Assembly (NCBI RefSeq): GCF_024713975.1
Contig: NC_091110.1
Span: 3,359,001-3,423,000 of the forward strand
Source of the DNA: Paralichthys olivaceus
Taxonomy: Eukaryota > Chordata > Actinopteri > Pleuronectiformes > Paralichthyidae
Direction: 5' to 3'
Length of the DNA: 64,000 nucleotides
Part shown: positions 12,081-25,832 of the stretch, piece by piece
Layout of the letters: each line of letters opens with the position of its first letter
Position numbering within the stretch: position 1 is the stretch's first letter
Notes under the pieces: generated by a model
What the model was told of the DNA's origin: nothing
Seen by the model: only the letters and a program-made list of their open reading frames with translations
The model's database searches: none
Made by a program: the position numbers and the translations under genes

Positions 12081-15000
12081 CCAGTTCTGTTTAATCCTTA
12101 ATCTTTTTCTTTCCTTTCATCCACCTCCTCTGTAACACCTGTGAAACACTACTGTATAACACTATCCTTCATGCAGCTCTTCTCTTTACCCAAGACGCTC
12201 CTGCAGAATGTCACCATTCTCAGCCACAGGCACATATTCTGTGCAACAGAATTTGTTTATGATTTGTGTAGCGAGAACAGATACCTGTTGAGTAGGGAAC
12301 ATATAAGGGGACGGACAAACAGGAGGTGGAGCAGATACTATAGGTGTGTGTGTATGCAGGGTTGTAAATAAAGTGAACTGCAGACCGACCGATGTCTCCC
12401 GTCTGGATCTATATACAGACTGCCTAAACACGGCATGTTACAATTTGCAAATATTACTGTATACATAAGCACTGCACAGAAATAGTTCATCCAGCTTAGG
12501 GCTTATATTCCCTTTCATTTTCCATATTCTGAATAACTACGAGCCAAGTGCGAGAAACGAGAGTCCCGACCCACCAGGAACTGTTACCATACAGTGTGTC
12601 CCACAACCCACCCAGTCAGCCATGATCGACCCATCACTCACATTAAATGGGTGATGGCCTCCCAGCATGTGCTTGATTTGTTTTCTTTGAAAGTCATTTA
12701 TCGCAGTAGGCCCTCCTACAGCTGTCAGGGTGTTTCCTCAGTGACTATGTGCCTTGCTTGTACTTTGTGGTACTTTTTACAAACAGCAAAGCCAATGATA
12801 ACGTATTAGGCACTGGCTATTTTTGTCTTACTGTGATCCATTTTCATGCACTCGATCGTGATAGTGATTTAAGCAGAAGTGAAGCTGTCATAGACTTTCA
12901 CAATAAAACAAATCCTTACGGTTGCTTAGGCTTCATACTAGCTGATTTACATGTTAACATATACTACACAATCATTTTCAGTTCAGAGAAAAAATATACT
13001 TCCCCACCTACTGCTGCCAGTGTTTAGCTCATTTTACCCGTACCAGTGAATTTATATGAACAGTTTTCTCATCAGTTACACAACTTTGTGCCGGTGAGAC
13101 ACATTTCTGTTGGTTATTCTTACCTATTGTCCCGTGGACTCTTTAGTCTTTAGTTTGAACAATGCTGCTGGTTGTGTCAGTGGCAATAAGTGACACAAAG
13201 ACCTATGAATACAACGCTCCACCTCATCAGTGGTTTGTAGAAATACTCTCCCAAGGATCAAGTAATTTTAATAATTCTATTTGGATTTGCATGTAATTTA
13301 GCCTAGACTGAGTTGGGTTGTTTTTTTGTAAAAATTAACTATCATGTTAATATTACACTTATAATATTGTTTCACCAAGATACAGAAACTCTCTGTTTCA
13401 CAATCAAACATAGTGTGTATTCATTAGAGAAGAATTAATTATTATAACTATGTGCTGAGCAAAACAATCTCTGTGTGAGTGGGAGGCTGATCACATCCAT
13501 CCATTCATCACAATACGGCAGTAACAATATCAGATCTTCTCTCAGGTATTTTAGTCCGTCTTTTCAATTCGGTTAAGTCGGATCAGTATAAGCTAACATA
13601 AAGTTCATCATCTACAGATCTTTGGAAACTGTATTCTATTGTGTTTTATCCATCTCAGCCTGAGAGTGCTACAGCCCTGCTCTTCTTAGCAGCAGCCTTT
13701 CAACAGTGTGAGCATTTCACTCCATATGCAGGTATAGACAACATGTTTAACCTCTGATCTTCTTACTCGTACAGAGTGGTACACATATTTCAGGTAGCAG
13801 CCTGCGACATGTTAGCAGCAGTAGGTCAGACCCGCTTTCAGAGATTCATGTAAAAGTGCAGTGTATAGTAGGGCTGGGGGATAAATTGAAAATCCAAATC
13901 AATAATTTTCACAATAAATGGCACATTACTCATTCACTTAAAGGGGATTTATGATACTTTTCAACATGGACCCTAGGTTGAGACATAATGTTGCCAGACT
14001 TTTAACAAAGACCTAGAACAATTTCAAACTCTTCTTGGTGAAACAAAAGGTCATTTCGAGGACATTATACGGACCGTCAGTGTTGGCCCGTTGCAACCAC
14101 ATTGCAGCCAGTATGGTTGTGTTGTGGCTGCCTGCAGAGGCAAACTACTGTACCTATTTCACAAGATTTAGTAAGAATCATACATTTACACACACGAATG
14201 TAGAAACATAGGGCCCAGGCTGAGTTCCACTTTAACTTAAAAGGGATAGTTCTCCAAAAAATGAAAATGTACTCATTATCTACTCACCACTATGCCGATG
14301 GAGGGGTGGGTGAAGTGTTTGACTTCACAAACACTTTGGGAACAATCCCTTTAAGACAGATTTTTGCTCCTGACTGAATGTTGTGGTTTTAAACTCTTAT
14401 CTCTCTTGCTCTTATCATCTCTTTCGGAGGGTTGTTGTGTTTCTTTCACATATCGTGTTGCTGACTCTGGCCAGCTACCAAACTATTTCTACAGAACCTT
14501 CAATGTTTCTTTTGGCACATTCTTATAGCTTCAGTATCATTTCTACCAAATGTCTCTGATGGGAAGTTTAGTTTTTTTAGTCTGTACTGATAAAAAAGAA
14601 AAACAAAGAACCCTCCATTGTGATACTGTATACTGTGCGCGGCGTAGTGTGCTTTGGATCATTGAGAAATTTTCTCAAGAATTCAGAGTCATGTCATGTG
14701 TGGTCTCCTCCCTACTCACCACTCTCTTTTCCTTTGCGCTCCTCCTCTGCCAGCTGGGACTGCAGCTGTGCCTGATTGGCTCTCAGACAGTGGTTCATCT
14801 CCTGCTCCTCCTTCAGCTCTTGGCTCAGCTTCCCCACTCGACTGTTTAACTGAGTGAACCTTAACATACAAACAACAGACCTGTAAGTTGGCACATGCTC
14901 TACAGAATCAAGACCTTCTCACTCTGGTGTAAATGCCCTGGTATTGTGCCTGTTGGCTCACTTTCTGGTCCAGATACAGGAACTGAGCAATTGTAAACAA

Positions 15001-18000
15001 ACATCAGTCATGGTGAGTACTTCCTGGGGTTGAGGGCAGAGAGTGATTCATTTGGGGGAAACCTAGAAACTGACAGAAACACAGACACACAAACCAAAAT
15101 GTAAAGCAACCAGAATAAACACCTACTTTTTCTCTATGCCCTGCTTGTCTTTGGTTATTTCTCCTAACCGACGCTCCAAGTTATCACATCGTTCCAAGGT
15201 TTCCTTAAATTTAGCCTTCATGTTGTTTATCTGTGGGCCAAACATAAACACAGGTGTAAGATGTCACGTGTGTGCACAGAATGAAAAGCAATATCTGATG
15301 GATGAAATCAGCTAGTAAACATATTAGTGTGAACATCTGCAAAGTCTTGTATTGAGCATCAGTACCTCCTCGGCTGTCTCCTTCTCCAGATGAACGATTT
15401 TATTCTCCCAGTAAATCCTCTGAGACTCCAGTTGACTTGTCAGCAGGTATGAGTACTGGACACAGAGAACACTCATCACGAACATGTTGACACTTGATTT
15501 CACAAACAAAGCAACACCAAAAAAAAAAGGTGTGTGGGGAAGCTTACCTCAAGTTGAAGTGCATCAATTTTCTCAGCATGACATGTGTCTCCTTCACACT
15601 CATACTGCACCATTTTCCCATCAGTCTTACTGGCCACCAGCCGGTGCACGTAGTTATCTACAATAACATGGATCAACATCAGCTGGTCAGTCAGTGGCAT
15701 AAAAGATCCACAGTCTCAAGTTGGGTCCAGTGGATCCAGTCGATGAATCAAATCAACTATTCTAATAATCTGTTGTTTGTTTCAGCCATTTACCAACATT
15801 TGCTGGTTACTGCTTGTTCTCTGTATTAAATCAGTGTGTAATATTTAATATCTTTAAGTTTTGGACTCTCAAATGGACAAGACAAAAAATATGGATAATC
15901 ATAGCAACTCATTTACACTATTTTCTAACATTTTGTAGATATATAACAAATGCTTAAACCAAAAACAAAGTAGAAGAAGAAGAAAAGAAAAAGAAATCTC
16001 TGAGTTCAAATGTGGTGTCTAGGGAACGTTGGAGGACTATTTTGCAATATTTAAAATGTTTTTATAATTCTCGTATTTGTTAGACACCATATACAACAAG
16101 TCCTTCAAATGTTAATATGAGAATAAAAACTACAATCTTTGACAACCTGGCCATTCTATCTGTTGATCAAAATCGAATGATCGAAAGCTCCAGATGAGGG
16201 AAATTTGTTTTGACAGTGAATCATCCCATTTGAAGGCTGATGTTTTTCTGTGACTGCTTGATGTGTTAACTGGTATCTAATATCTTAGTCATAATGACTG
16301 TGGAAGGTTATAATTATTATATACAGCATATTTTGGTATCTTTCTGTCCTCTAGTGGCCAAAATTGGTTAAAGCAGCTATTATACCATTAACCAGAGGAA
16401 AACCAGCCCACATTAGAGCAACCACAAAGAAAAAACCACCACTTTCATCATCCTAAACAAGCAACAGTCTTACAAAACATACAAATTCAGTACCTCCTGC
16501 GTAGTCCCAGACACGGTGATTGGTGAGCTGCATAGCGTACGTATGCTGTGTTTCTTCAAAGTGCTTGTACGCATGCCGGCTGACGTAGCGACCGCAACCG
16601 ATGTGCCCGCAGATCAAACAAATCCACAGGTTCTGTGGGGGAAAAAAATGTCAAGTGGGATGAGGAAAGGTAGAAGTAAAAAATCTAAGTGAATTTAAAG
16701 ACTGTCAAGATAAAATGACTTTATAAGAGATGCACCAAACAGACAGACTAGTATCAGTTACCTCCTGCACGCCGCACTCAAAGCATTTGTTCTCTTCAAC
16801 TGGTTCTGGTGTTTGACAGTACCTACATACAGGACACCTGAAAACAGAGCACATTCATCTATTGTGACACGTGTGTGCAGCAGGCCTTTGTGAAACAGAT
16901 AATGTGTGTTGAGGTGGACAAAACAAGCAACACATGAAGCCTGGAGAAATAACCAGTGGCCTGAGAATAAGAGGAAGCAACATGGGAGTCTGTCATCACA
17001 GAGAAGCTTCCTTTACTTACATGGCTGTTGATTTAAACTGAATTACAATAACAGTCACACATGTACGGAGTGTCACTGATAAAGGTAATGACAGCGCAAC
17101 CTGTCACATATCTTAAAAGGGGCAATGTTTAGAATTTAGTGACATCTAGAAGTGGCTTTGCATGTTGCAGCCTAATACCCCTCACTTAACCCTCCCCTTC
17201 CAAACATTAAGGAGAACCTGTGGTAGCTTCAGTTGTCATAAATATTCAAAAGGTACTAGTTTGTCCAGTCTGGGCTACTGTAAGAAACATGGCAGCTCTG
17301 TTGAAAGGACCTGCTCCTGATAAAAATATAAAGTATTTATATATAAGGTTCATTCTCGGGTAAAGAAAACAACAGATCTTATAATTTAGATGAAACACAC
17401 TGTTAAAAACATCACTAATTATTTTCTATTCAAATTCTGCCAATAGATCCATTTCACCTAAATCTAACACACTGGACCTTTAAGGTCTTAATATTTCTGC
17501 CAATAGTATTTCCAGAGAGCAAATATCAAGTACACCAAGTGACTGGGAGTAGACAAAATGAATCAATATGTGGGAAACACAGGGCAGAGTACGTGTGATT
17601 GTGTGTTTGTGTAACTCACGAGGCATCTTCCCAGCGCTGGAGACACTGGCTGTGAAAGCTGTGATTGCAGAGAGTTGTGAGGATGCCATTAACCGACTCA
17701 TCCATTCTCTCCAGGCACACAGTGCACTTCGGCACCTCGGTGAGCTCCATCACCGGCAGACTGGCTCCCTGAAGAGTGGGGGCAGGAGAGAGAGAGACAG
17801 GAGAGGAAGTTAGAGAATGTAAATCTTGTGCTATGAGTGGATTCAAAAGTCTGAATGATTTTCAGTCATGAGAAAAAACCGTAGGATTGACTTTATCCAT
17901 TGTTCTGAAAATGATGAAAATGAAAGTCCTGCTATCACTCACTCACTCACTCAACATGAACAAGAGTGAGGTGAAAATACTTTTAAAAACAATATTTAGT

Positions 18001-21000
18001 GACGGCACATTATGAGTGCCATAATTAAAAGGTAGCTGACTATCCCTATAATTTTCTTAAATAACGTGCATATAATATTCCATTATACTTGTTAATGTCT
18101 TTATAAGCGACCATAATAAGTAACATTAAACTGCCAGTTTTTCAGCTCAAAGCCCATACTGTACACAAATAGAAATGAATCCATGGAAGTTTGGGATGTT
18201 ATTTCGATCTCGGTTTGAGGACAGTTACAGCCCTACTATTTCAAAATTCAAAAACGTTTAAAATCCTAACCAAAGAAGAAGCCCATTATAAATTATACTT
18301 GAATGTCTACAATCAGGCACACAACATTAAACTTCCTGCATTTGTCTGATTGTCGGGTTCTCTTTGGTTCGTCCTTCATCGGATGTTCATTTATAAATTT
18401 AATTGATCGGGGGACCAAGAAAGGTTTTTAACAGATGCACAGGGGGAAACCTGTACCTCATTCCACACTAGGAGCTTAAAATATGTCCTTCAGGCGTTCT
18501 GCATCTCACAAGTGAATTGTGGAGTGATTAATGAAGTGATTAGTGATTTACCTCTTCAGACTTTATAACTTCTGCCCGCTCCACATAGACCAGTTGGCAC
18601 ACTGCTTCCTCTATAGAGTTGAACTGGCGGCCGTTACACGCTGTGTAAAAACTGTCTGCATCTGCCTAAACAAACACAGTGAAGAAAAAAGCAGCTTTAG
18701 GAGAGAATTGTGCAGCGATACATCATCGTGTAACTACTGGGTAATAAAAGCACAGACTTATTCATACACTTCAAATTAAAAAGCTGAAATCTATGAACTT
18801 GCTTTTATGTTTATGTTTCTGAGGAAATGTGCCATGTTTAATTAACTGAGAAGTTCTAGAAGCCTGAACTCATCTCCAGAACACAACCACTGCAGTGTAG
18901 ATATGACTGATACTGAAAACCTAGAGCAGAAAATCAAATCAAAGACCATCTATTCACTGATGAAGTAAGTAAGAAAAAAGGCAAACTCTTTTTCTGGCAA
19001 TGGGAAAGGAGTCAATCCCAGTGGGTTTACACCCATTTAAAATAAATGCTAATTTTGGTGTAAAGAAAGTATAACAGATCCAACTTTTGGTCAATGGGCC
19101 AGAAAGGGTAAACATACCATAAATGACCTCTACCGTGATGGAATAATTTCATCCTACCTACATCACATTTAATTACTTTCCTCTAAATCAGTAATTTTCC
19201 CTGATTTCATTCATCTCACTGGATGACTACCAAAGGTGACTTATCTCCATCAAACACAACTAAGAGGAGCTGACACCCCTACTATTTTAAACCAAGTTAT
19301 TTTTCTTTCATTCCTTTTTATTTTCTCTTTCTCTCTCAATGTTCTCATTAAGGTCTTAGACCAATGAGGTTGTATAGTGTGTGTGGGTGAGAGTTATAAG
19401 TTTGTTTCCTGTCAATGTTTAAAAAGAAACATTTTCTGAGACAACCCATGCTGCCGATTGTGTGGAGATTTTACCTGTGTGCAAAATTTTATCAGCACCA
19501 TGTACTGGTTCGGAGTGGAGTCCCGTATGATCTTCATATGCTCCATGACGTCATTAAATGGGGCCATAAGCTTCATGAGGTCATGACTGGTCATGGTCGC
19601 TGGGACAGTCAGGATACACACCATGGCACTACGTCTTACGTCTTCAGTCAGTGAAGTCATTTTGCTGCAACAAGTCAAAATAATACACGTTCCAACTCAA
19701 AACTGCATAAAACTTCAGGTGAAATTCATCCAAATGTCAGGTGTGACTCACTTGGTCTTGTAGAGGTGCATAATACCATAGACGATCTCCACAGAGGGGT
19801 TTCCACTGAAGAAAGAGATCTGGTCTGGCAGCTGCTTGGAGGGCGAGTCTGGAGCACTGACTGACATTGCATTGTTGTCCTGTAAACCCTCTGCGTCCTC
19901 ACTGCTTGCTGCCTGAACTTCACTGTTCTGCTCGGCTGAACAACCAGGGTCTTCACCTCCTCCTTTATCTTTAGGGGGAATTGGTTGGAAATACATTTCA
20001 TTTTTGTAGAAATGGTAAAATCAATACCATCATGTTAATTTCACAATACTTTCTGTCCTCTCTACCTTGATTGTTGCTCTAGGTTCCAAATTGATTGATT
20101 CTGACAAAAGAAATGTAAATCAAACATTTTGAGACCTTAATGTTTACATTTCTCTGGGGGGAGAAAATTATTCTCCAGTATAATAGTGTCATAAAGAAGA
20201 CCCAGAGACAACAAGAACAAGAAGTCCTGCAGCAGATGGTCTGGAGGCCACAGAGCCCTGATGCCAACATCACACACTGAATCACATGAGGTGGACAGAA
20301 GACAAGCTGATATAAAGGGAACGCCACTTCTGAACTTAACCTCTCTAAGACTGAACTCTTAGTCCTGGCCATCCAATCTCTGCAGCATAACATAATCTAA
20401 ATCAACATCCTCTTAAAAAGTCCAGTGTGTAAGATTTAGGTGAAAAGGTTCTATTGGCAGTGTGTTTCATCTAAATTGTATGATTTTTTGTTTTCTTTAC
20501 CCTAGAATGGTCCCTTTATATTTAAATACTTTACTCTAAGGAGGCCACCATGTTTTGTTTTTTTGACATTAGTCCAAACTGGACAAACTAAATGCCTTTT
20601 GAGATTTTATGACGACAGAAGTCTACCACAGGTTCTCTCTCGTGTTTAGAAGGTGTTTAGCTTGGGTTTAGCTACAACATGCATCTTCCCCACTAGATGT
20701 CAGTAAATTCTACATACAGCTTCCTTCCCCTAGCATTTGTATCTCTGTCCTGCAGTTTTGCCGAACTTGTCAGGCCATACCTGACTCATGCCACTCAGCT
20801 CTTCATGCAGGCCATGGTTATCTCTCACCTCAGTTCTATGATAATCCTGCAGTTTGTGGCAATGAATCATTCTATATACTTAGAACCTGTACAAACAACA
20901 TCAACAAAGTAAATAAACCTTCCACTTAATCATATTCCATTTAAGGAAATATTCTGCTTCACTGAATGGCAATGCCAATTCTACTTAATTGGCTTCTTAT

Positions 21001-21196
21001 CAATTTTATCAAGTTGATCTGCAATTGAATTTCCTTTAACAAAAACATGAAATGTTAAAAAAAAAAAACAGAAAGTGCCCCCTGTTCCTGTTAACTCTTA
21101 TCTGGAGTGAGATCATAGCAGGGTTGGAGCCACCTTTTCTGATTCCTTGGGAAGAAAGGAGGGGACGATTCAGTCCTTGCTTCCTCTGGATGTATG

Positions 21197-21269
<73 letters not shown>

Positions 21270-21401
21270 TTACTTTCTTCTACTTCTTGCTTAGTGAGGA
21301 CACTCATAAGCATAATGGATTTAACCTTAACTATCACACCTAAATGCCAGCTAAACCTAGTTCTAACCCTAAAACCAAGTCCTCACAAACAGTACACGTG
21401 T

Positions 21402-21453
<52 letters not shown>

Positions 21454-21950
21454 CTCTTGTATAATGTTGATCTGATGTCTTACCTGGGCTGGGTTCAAAG
21501 GTCTCTATCACCATGTCACCCATGGCCCTGCTGCCAATGTGTTGGTGCAGCACAGCTGATCTCTCCAGCTCAGTCTTTCCACTCAAAGCGTGTTTCGCTA
21601 AACCCAGAGCTTTGTCCTGCCGCTCCTCCTCGGACATGTCTTCAACTGCAGGAGACAGAAACAAACTTCCGGTCAATGGTTTCCCTGAGCTCCGTCACAC
21701 GGGACCGGAGTGTCCCCCCGGCACCAGAGCCGGACATTGCTCACATCGGTGTTTTGATGCTGCGCTAGTGACGTTAGTTCGATAAGAGATGGTGGAATGG
21801 CTAACTCTGCTGTTAGCTGCTGTCAAGTGTGACGCCACAAGAAAGTGCCAGGGACTTTTAACGCGACTCACCAGCTGAGTACTGGAAACCCCGGGGAGAA
21901 GGAGACTGGTCGGCTAGTTCCAGGCGGATAACAACCAGCGACACACTCAT
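10964..21950 (-). CDS. brap: BRCA1-associated protein (BRAP/IMP), RING E3 ubiquitin ligase, complete
   Basis: Thirteen coding exons: 21872-21950, 21484-21645, 19752-19968, 19475-19664, 18552-18665, 17620-17768, 16762-16837, 16494-16632, 15548-15657, 15366-15455, 15127-15230, 14720-14859, 10964-11193. All introns are GT..AG and phases close to 599 aa (human about 592). Domains in order: a variable N-terminal region; a BRAP2/RRM-like fold at about 153-260; a C3H2C3 RING at about 269-308 (CTVC...CNHSFH...CPVC); a UBP-type zinc finger at about 322-372 (KCFECG...CGHIGCGRY...H); a long coiled coil at about 413-545; and a basic Arg/Gly/Lys tail ending RGRGRKRK. In mammals BRAP is a Ras-responsive ligase that limits KSR-dependent MAPK activation and retains NLS cargo in the cytoplasm. 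All RING and UBP zinc ligands I can place are present. The start ATG ([12 protein letters not shown]) matches the family N-terminus and lies in CpG-rich sequence. Confidence 0.97.
12019..12079. repeat. (GT)n microsatellite
   Basis: About 30 uninterrupted GT units in BRAP intron 12. Confidence 0.98.
14238..14345. mobile_element. MITE-like element, copy 2, one arm only
   Basis: aaagggatagttctccaaaa followed by tgtactcattatctactcac and ccgatggaggggtgggtgaa matches the left arm of the 4705 element. The inverted right arm is missing here. It lies in BRAP intron 12. Confidence 0.75.
15658..16493. other. BRAP intron 8
   Basis: AT-rich, about 0.8 kb. No feature was recognised. Confidence 0.7.
17113..17485 (-). 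repeat. Dispersed repeat family A, reverse copy
   Basis: Ends with ctaacacactggaccttta, the reverse complement of the taaaggtccagtgtgt start seen in other copies. It also carries the inverted versions of the ttaggtgaaa, tttaaatactttat and actagatgtcac blocks. It lies in BRAP intron 6. It has no coding capacity and is SINE- or MITE-like. Confidence 0.75.
17769..18551. other. BRAP intron 5
   Basis: About 0.8 kb with a short (CTCA)n tract near 17937. No other feature was recognised. Confidence 0.7.
18666..19474. other. BRAP intron 4
   Basis: About 0.8 kb. No feature was recognised. Confidence 0.7.
20413..20720 (+). repeat. Dispersed repeat family A, copy 2
   Basis: Begins tccagtgtgtaagatttagg. 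It carries the cctttatatttaaatacttt and ggaggccaccatgttt blocks and ends in ccactagatgtcagtaaatt. This is the fullest plus-oriented copy in the window. Confidence 0.8.
21198..21269. repeat. (CA)n microsatellite
   Basis: About 35 CA units with one TA interruption, in BRAP intron 2. Confidence 0.98.
21404..21451. repeat. (CA)n microsatellite beside BRAP exon 2 donor
   Basis: About 24 CA units. On the transcribed strand this is a (TG)n tract starting about 30 nt after the exon 2 splice donor. Confidence 0.98.
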
Positions 21951-22330
21951 GTGTTTAGACACAAACAGCCACTTCAACAGAGAACAAAACAACCCGGTGA
22001 CAGTCAGCTAAGCTAACCTGCTAAATGTCCAGCTAACGCGCTGAATTAACGAGCGTCTGAGTTAAACCGGCCGGGACACATCGCCTGTAGTTAGAACAGC
22101 GTGTCCGTCATCCTGCTCAGTCTCCGCAGACCAACAACACAACATCCACGAGAGTTTAGCCGCTGGAACCGAGTGTTGATCAAGTCGTCCTGCGCACAGC
22201 TGTTTCTAGCATGGTGCTCTTCTTCGCGCACAGAACCAAGGAGCAGTGGTAGATCTCAAGTGTGTAGCTGCCACCTACAGGTACTGACTCGGTACTGCAT
22301 CTGGCACAGGCGTACGAGTCAGGGTTAATT
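21690..22330. promoter_or_regulatory. CpG-rich 5' region of BRAP
   Basis: CpG density rises sharply around BRAP exon 1 (21872-21950) and upstream to about 22330. No TATA box is seen. The low-CpG flanks on both sides make this the likely promoter. Confidence 0.55.
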
Positions 22331-22789
22331 AAACCCAACAACAAACAAACACAGGAGTAAATAAAAACTACGCCCACTAGTGTTCACTCAATTCTTTTCA
22401 TTAGTCAAATTTCTGTCAATTAATGGAATCCATCTATCCAGAGCCGGAGAGCCCCCACCGCTCCAAATGTATGCACGCACGTACTTCCATAAGAAGTTTG
22501 TGGATATTGTTTTTTTTCAGTATAAAAATTTATTAAATCAGCTCTTTACCTGCATAATAAACATTAATCTTAAACAGCTGTATGCCTACACACACACACT
22601 AACACACACACACACATATATTTATGTGTTTGTTATATTTGTTCAATATGTTCAATTTTCAATGTTATATTTGTTCAATATCTACATAACTGGTGTTTTT
22701 TACATTATTTAAAGTAAAGATAAACTTAAAGAGCTTTATTTGGGCACAGCCATGGAAATCCGAGTGGGGGTATAAAATCCTAATCCTAG

Positions 22790-23095
22790 TGATGTTTTCT
22801 CTGTGTTTTATAAATTGTACATATTGTTGTTTTCTTAAACCCTAGAATGAGCCCTTTATATTTAAATACTTTATTTTTACATTAGGAGTGGGTCCTCTCT
22901 GGAGGCCGCCATGTGTTTTTTTTTTACAGTAGTCCAAAGCTCAAAACAAACTAAATATATTTTGAGTTTTTATGACAACTGAAGCTACCACAGGTTCTCT
23001 TTGTTTGGAAGGGGAGGGTGAGGTGAGGGCTTTTCAGCTGCAACATGCAGCTTCACCACTAGATATCACTAAATTCTACACACTCAGCCTATTAA
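22790..23095 (+). repeat. Dispersed repeat family A, copy 3
   Basis: Shares the tttatatttaaatacttta, ggaggccgccatgtg, ctaccacaggttctct and caccactagatatcact blocks with the other copies. Its start is less clear. It lies between BRAP and NAA25. Confidence 0.75.
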
Positions 23096-23192
23096 AGCTG
23101 TTCACTGTTACGTCACCAGTGTATTTATTTCCCTATATGGAGTGGTGAAATACATTTTTAGCCTAGATGAAGTTAATATGAATACTAGATGT

Positions 23193-23460
23193 TCATCTAT
23201 GGAGGTCGTAATTGTAAAATGAGGGGGCCAGGGTCTCTCCAGGTCGCTGAAAATGCCTGATTCCCACTTTAATTTTGCTTGCATGAGAGTTTTGGCAGTG
23301 AAGAATAACATGTTCCACTAATTCTTCTGTTTGATGATCACATAATCCTATCCCCTTTTTGCATCGTAGTCTTATTTTACCTATAATAATTCTGATTCTG
23401 ATACCAACAAGTTTTGTCTGTGGATAATATTTTGTATTATTAATATGATTCATGCAGTTT
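23193..23460 (-). mobile_element. LINE reverse-transcriptase C-terminal fragment
   Basis: An 86-codon minus frame includes GIGLCDHQTEELVEHVILHC. That resembles the Cys/His motif (G-L-C-x2-C/H...VEH-V-x2-H-C) found after the reverse transcriptase domain in fish LINEs. Upstream domains are absent, so this is a short dead fragment. The LINE clade is not determined. Confidence 0.5.
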
Positions 23461-25483
23461 CAGACAAATGTGCTGCAGTAAAAAGTACATTTCAATCTGA
23501 ATGTATTAAAGTATAGAGGTTAAAAGCTAAGTAAAATATTCTTCAGTTCTATACTGCAGTGAAGTACTTTAATTTAAATCACTGCTCAACCAAAGCAGCT
23601 TAGTACTTCCATCAATGCTGTATTCCTGCTTTAAAAATAACTGAAACAACCAGTGATCAAAATAGTTGCAGATACACGTTCTAATCTGTTGATTCATTTA
23701 TCAATTATTCTGAGAGAAAGCAATAATTAACACAAAAAAAGTTAAAAGACTTTACACGACAGAAAACAAGCTCACATTTACGTCTTTTTTTTATTTAAAA
23801 AAAGCTTAGACATTCCAGTGTTTCTGTTTTCCATTTTCTAACAAAAGAGGGTGGTGAGATGACACTCCAGATTGTCAACCATTACTCTGAACCTGGACAA
23901 CAACACACGTAGTCAGGTCACAAACATCTTCTCCATTCAGACAGATGAGATCAGCTCTTCAAAAAAAGGCATTTATTAGCAGATGTGTATGTGATTGTAT
24001 GCATATACAAGATTTAACAGGAAGGGGAGGATTCAGTCACATTTTCACATTGCTCAGCCAAGGTCTCAATAAAATGGTGAAAAAGCAAACTGCACACTAC
24101 CTGCAGAATGAGCAGTCATCTGTCAGTGCTCCTTGGTGATGTCTCATCTACTGATTTTTTTTCCTCTGGGTTACCTCTGACTGGTTATTTAGAACAGGAG
24201 AAGATGCTGAGGGCGATGACGCTGTTTTGGTTCATGAGTCTTGTTTGGGAAGGAGTTGGTGGGAATAACAAAAACATGAACACAGGACAAATCTAAAAGT
24301 CTTCTACTGCAGCTGCTTTTAAAAACGCACTTACGTCCTTTCACGCTGTACTTTGAAAAGGCTGCCTTGACTTTTATTTACAATTAGGTCCAATGTTGGA
24401 AACACACCTCTCTGGGTTCGAGCCATTATTGATAGGAAGGAACGAGCCACCCCAGGAAGTGATGGTCTACAAATCTGCATGTTGGGTGAAAATAACTGAC
24501 TGTACAATCAGATCTGGGTCAAAGTGGACAAAATCCTTTCAATGGTCTGGTCTAGACTGAACTAGAATATATTTAAGACAGAATATACAATCTAGAATCT
24601 GTCAAATCTTGTGAATTTTTGCATTTGACATTTTGTCACTACACACACAGGTATTCATGAATGAGTTGTCACGATCTTTCTCTTCATTTCATTAATAGTC
24701 GTTGCATACTGATGAATGTGTCACACTGCTGGAAGGACCCTGCATGTCTGAGGAAACGGTAAATCATGGATGATGGGAGTGGAAAACAGTTTGTGGTGAA
24801 CATTCAAAATTAGACAATCGCACTCTTAAATATTCATAATCAGTCCAGTCTTAAAGGATTGTGATGATTTGAGCCATGCCTGATTTTTTTTGTTTTTGTG
24901 CTGGAACAACCCAATTCCATGTAGACATGTTTTACAAGCACCACTCGTACTGAGGAGAAACGAAACGAAACCACAGCAGCGAATTCTTAATAGAAAAAAT
25001 GTCCTGCTGGTTACTGAACTCAACATTGCTCATTATAATACTGCAACTACAGAGGTGGTTCCACTTTCAGCACCAAAGCGAGACACACGACAGACACACA
25101 CAAAAACCCAAACACAAGTGTGACGCGATAATTCTTGAATGGGAAACTTAAAAAGGCTTCCGGCTGCGAGCCAGGTGTCCATACTTCCATAGAGTGCATC
25201 AGTTTAATGCAAAATTGTGCCAGTTTCTTTTTTGAAAGAGAGAAACAGCTGAAAGAGCAGCACATTGACAGAACTCTCCTCCTCAAAGTGTGTGTGTGTG
25301 TGTGTCACTGTGTTTTACTTTGATTGCCGTCACCAGAAAAAACAAAGTGAGGAATAAAGATGAAACAAAATAGTGGTTTACTGTGCCTTATATTGTCATT
25401 TAGTCAACCATCTGTGGTAGTTGCTCTTCACTATGTACAATAATTTATTAGATTAGTTCATCTAAAACTGCTTGTTCATTTGC

Positions 25484-25495
25484 TTTATTTCAAAA
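25484..25495 (-). terminator. Candidate NAA25 poly(A) signal
   Basis: GAAATAAAGC on the minus strand, about 340 bp past the NAA25 stop. Further AATAAA-like strings occur at about 24370 and 23950, so the true 3' end is unsettled. Confidence 0.3.
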
Positions 25496-25832
25496 GGAGC
25501 ATGTTTTTTTCCTCTCATTCTCACTTATATAAATTTATGAGTTTTCTTACAAGCTTATGTGCTATGAGTTCACTAATGTCCCAGAGGTGTTTGTTGGAGT
25601 GGAAGAAAAGAAAAAAATCCAGACTGAGAGCTCATGAATGCCGAGTGAGAAATATGCAGGAAGGGAGAGAGGGTGGAAATGATTAATGGGCGTGTTGGGT
25701 CTGGGTTTGTTGGACCAGCAAGTAAAAAGTAGGACTTGCAGGTTAGCTGGTGGGCTGACAGACGGTGATGTGGGGAACACGGGGGTTGACGGTGGGAGTA
25801 TAGTCATCTTATTCAGGGGTGAATGACGATGT

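Larger units (their letters stand above)
11194..14719. other. BRAP intron 12, the largest BRAP intron
   Basis: About 3.5 kb with no exon-like reading frame. It contains a 60-bp (GT)n tract and the copy-2 MITE arm. At about 13866, gtagggctgggggataaatt resembles the end of another common fish repeat. Confidence 0.7.
19969..21483. other. BRAP intron 2
   Basis: About 1.5 kb. It contains one family A repeat and two long (CA)n tracts. No coding exon was found. Confidence 0.75.
22331..25832. other. Intergenic DNA between BRAP and NAA25
   Basis: No gene was seen. It holds a small CA tract near 22590, a family A repeat, the LINE fragment and, toward the right, the NAA25 3' UTR. Confidence 0.5.
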
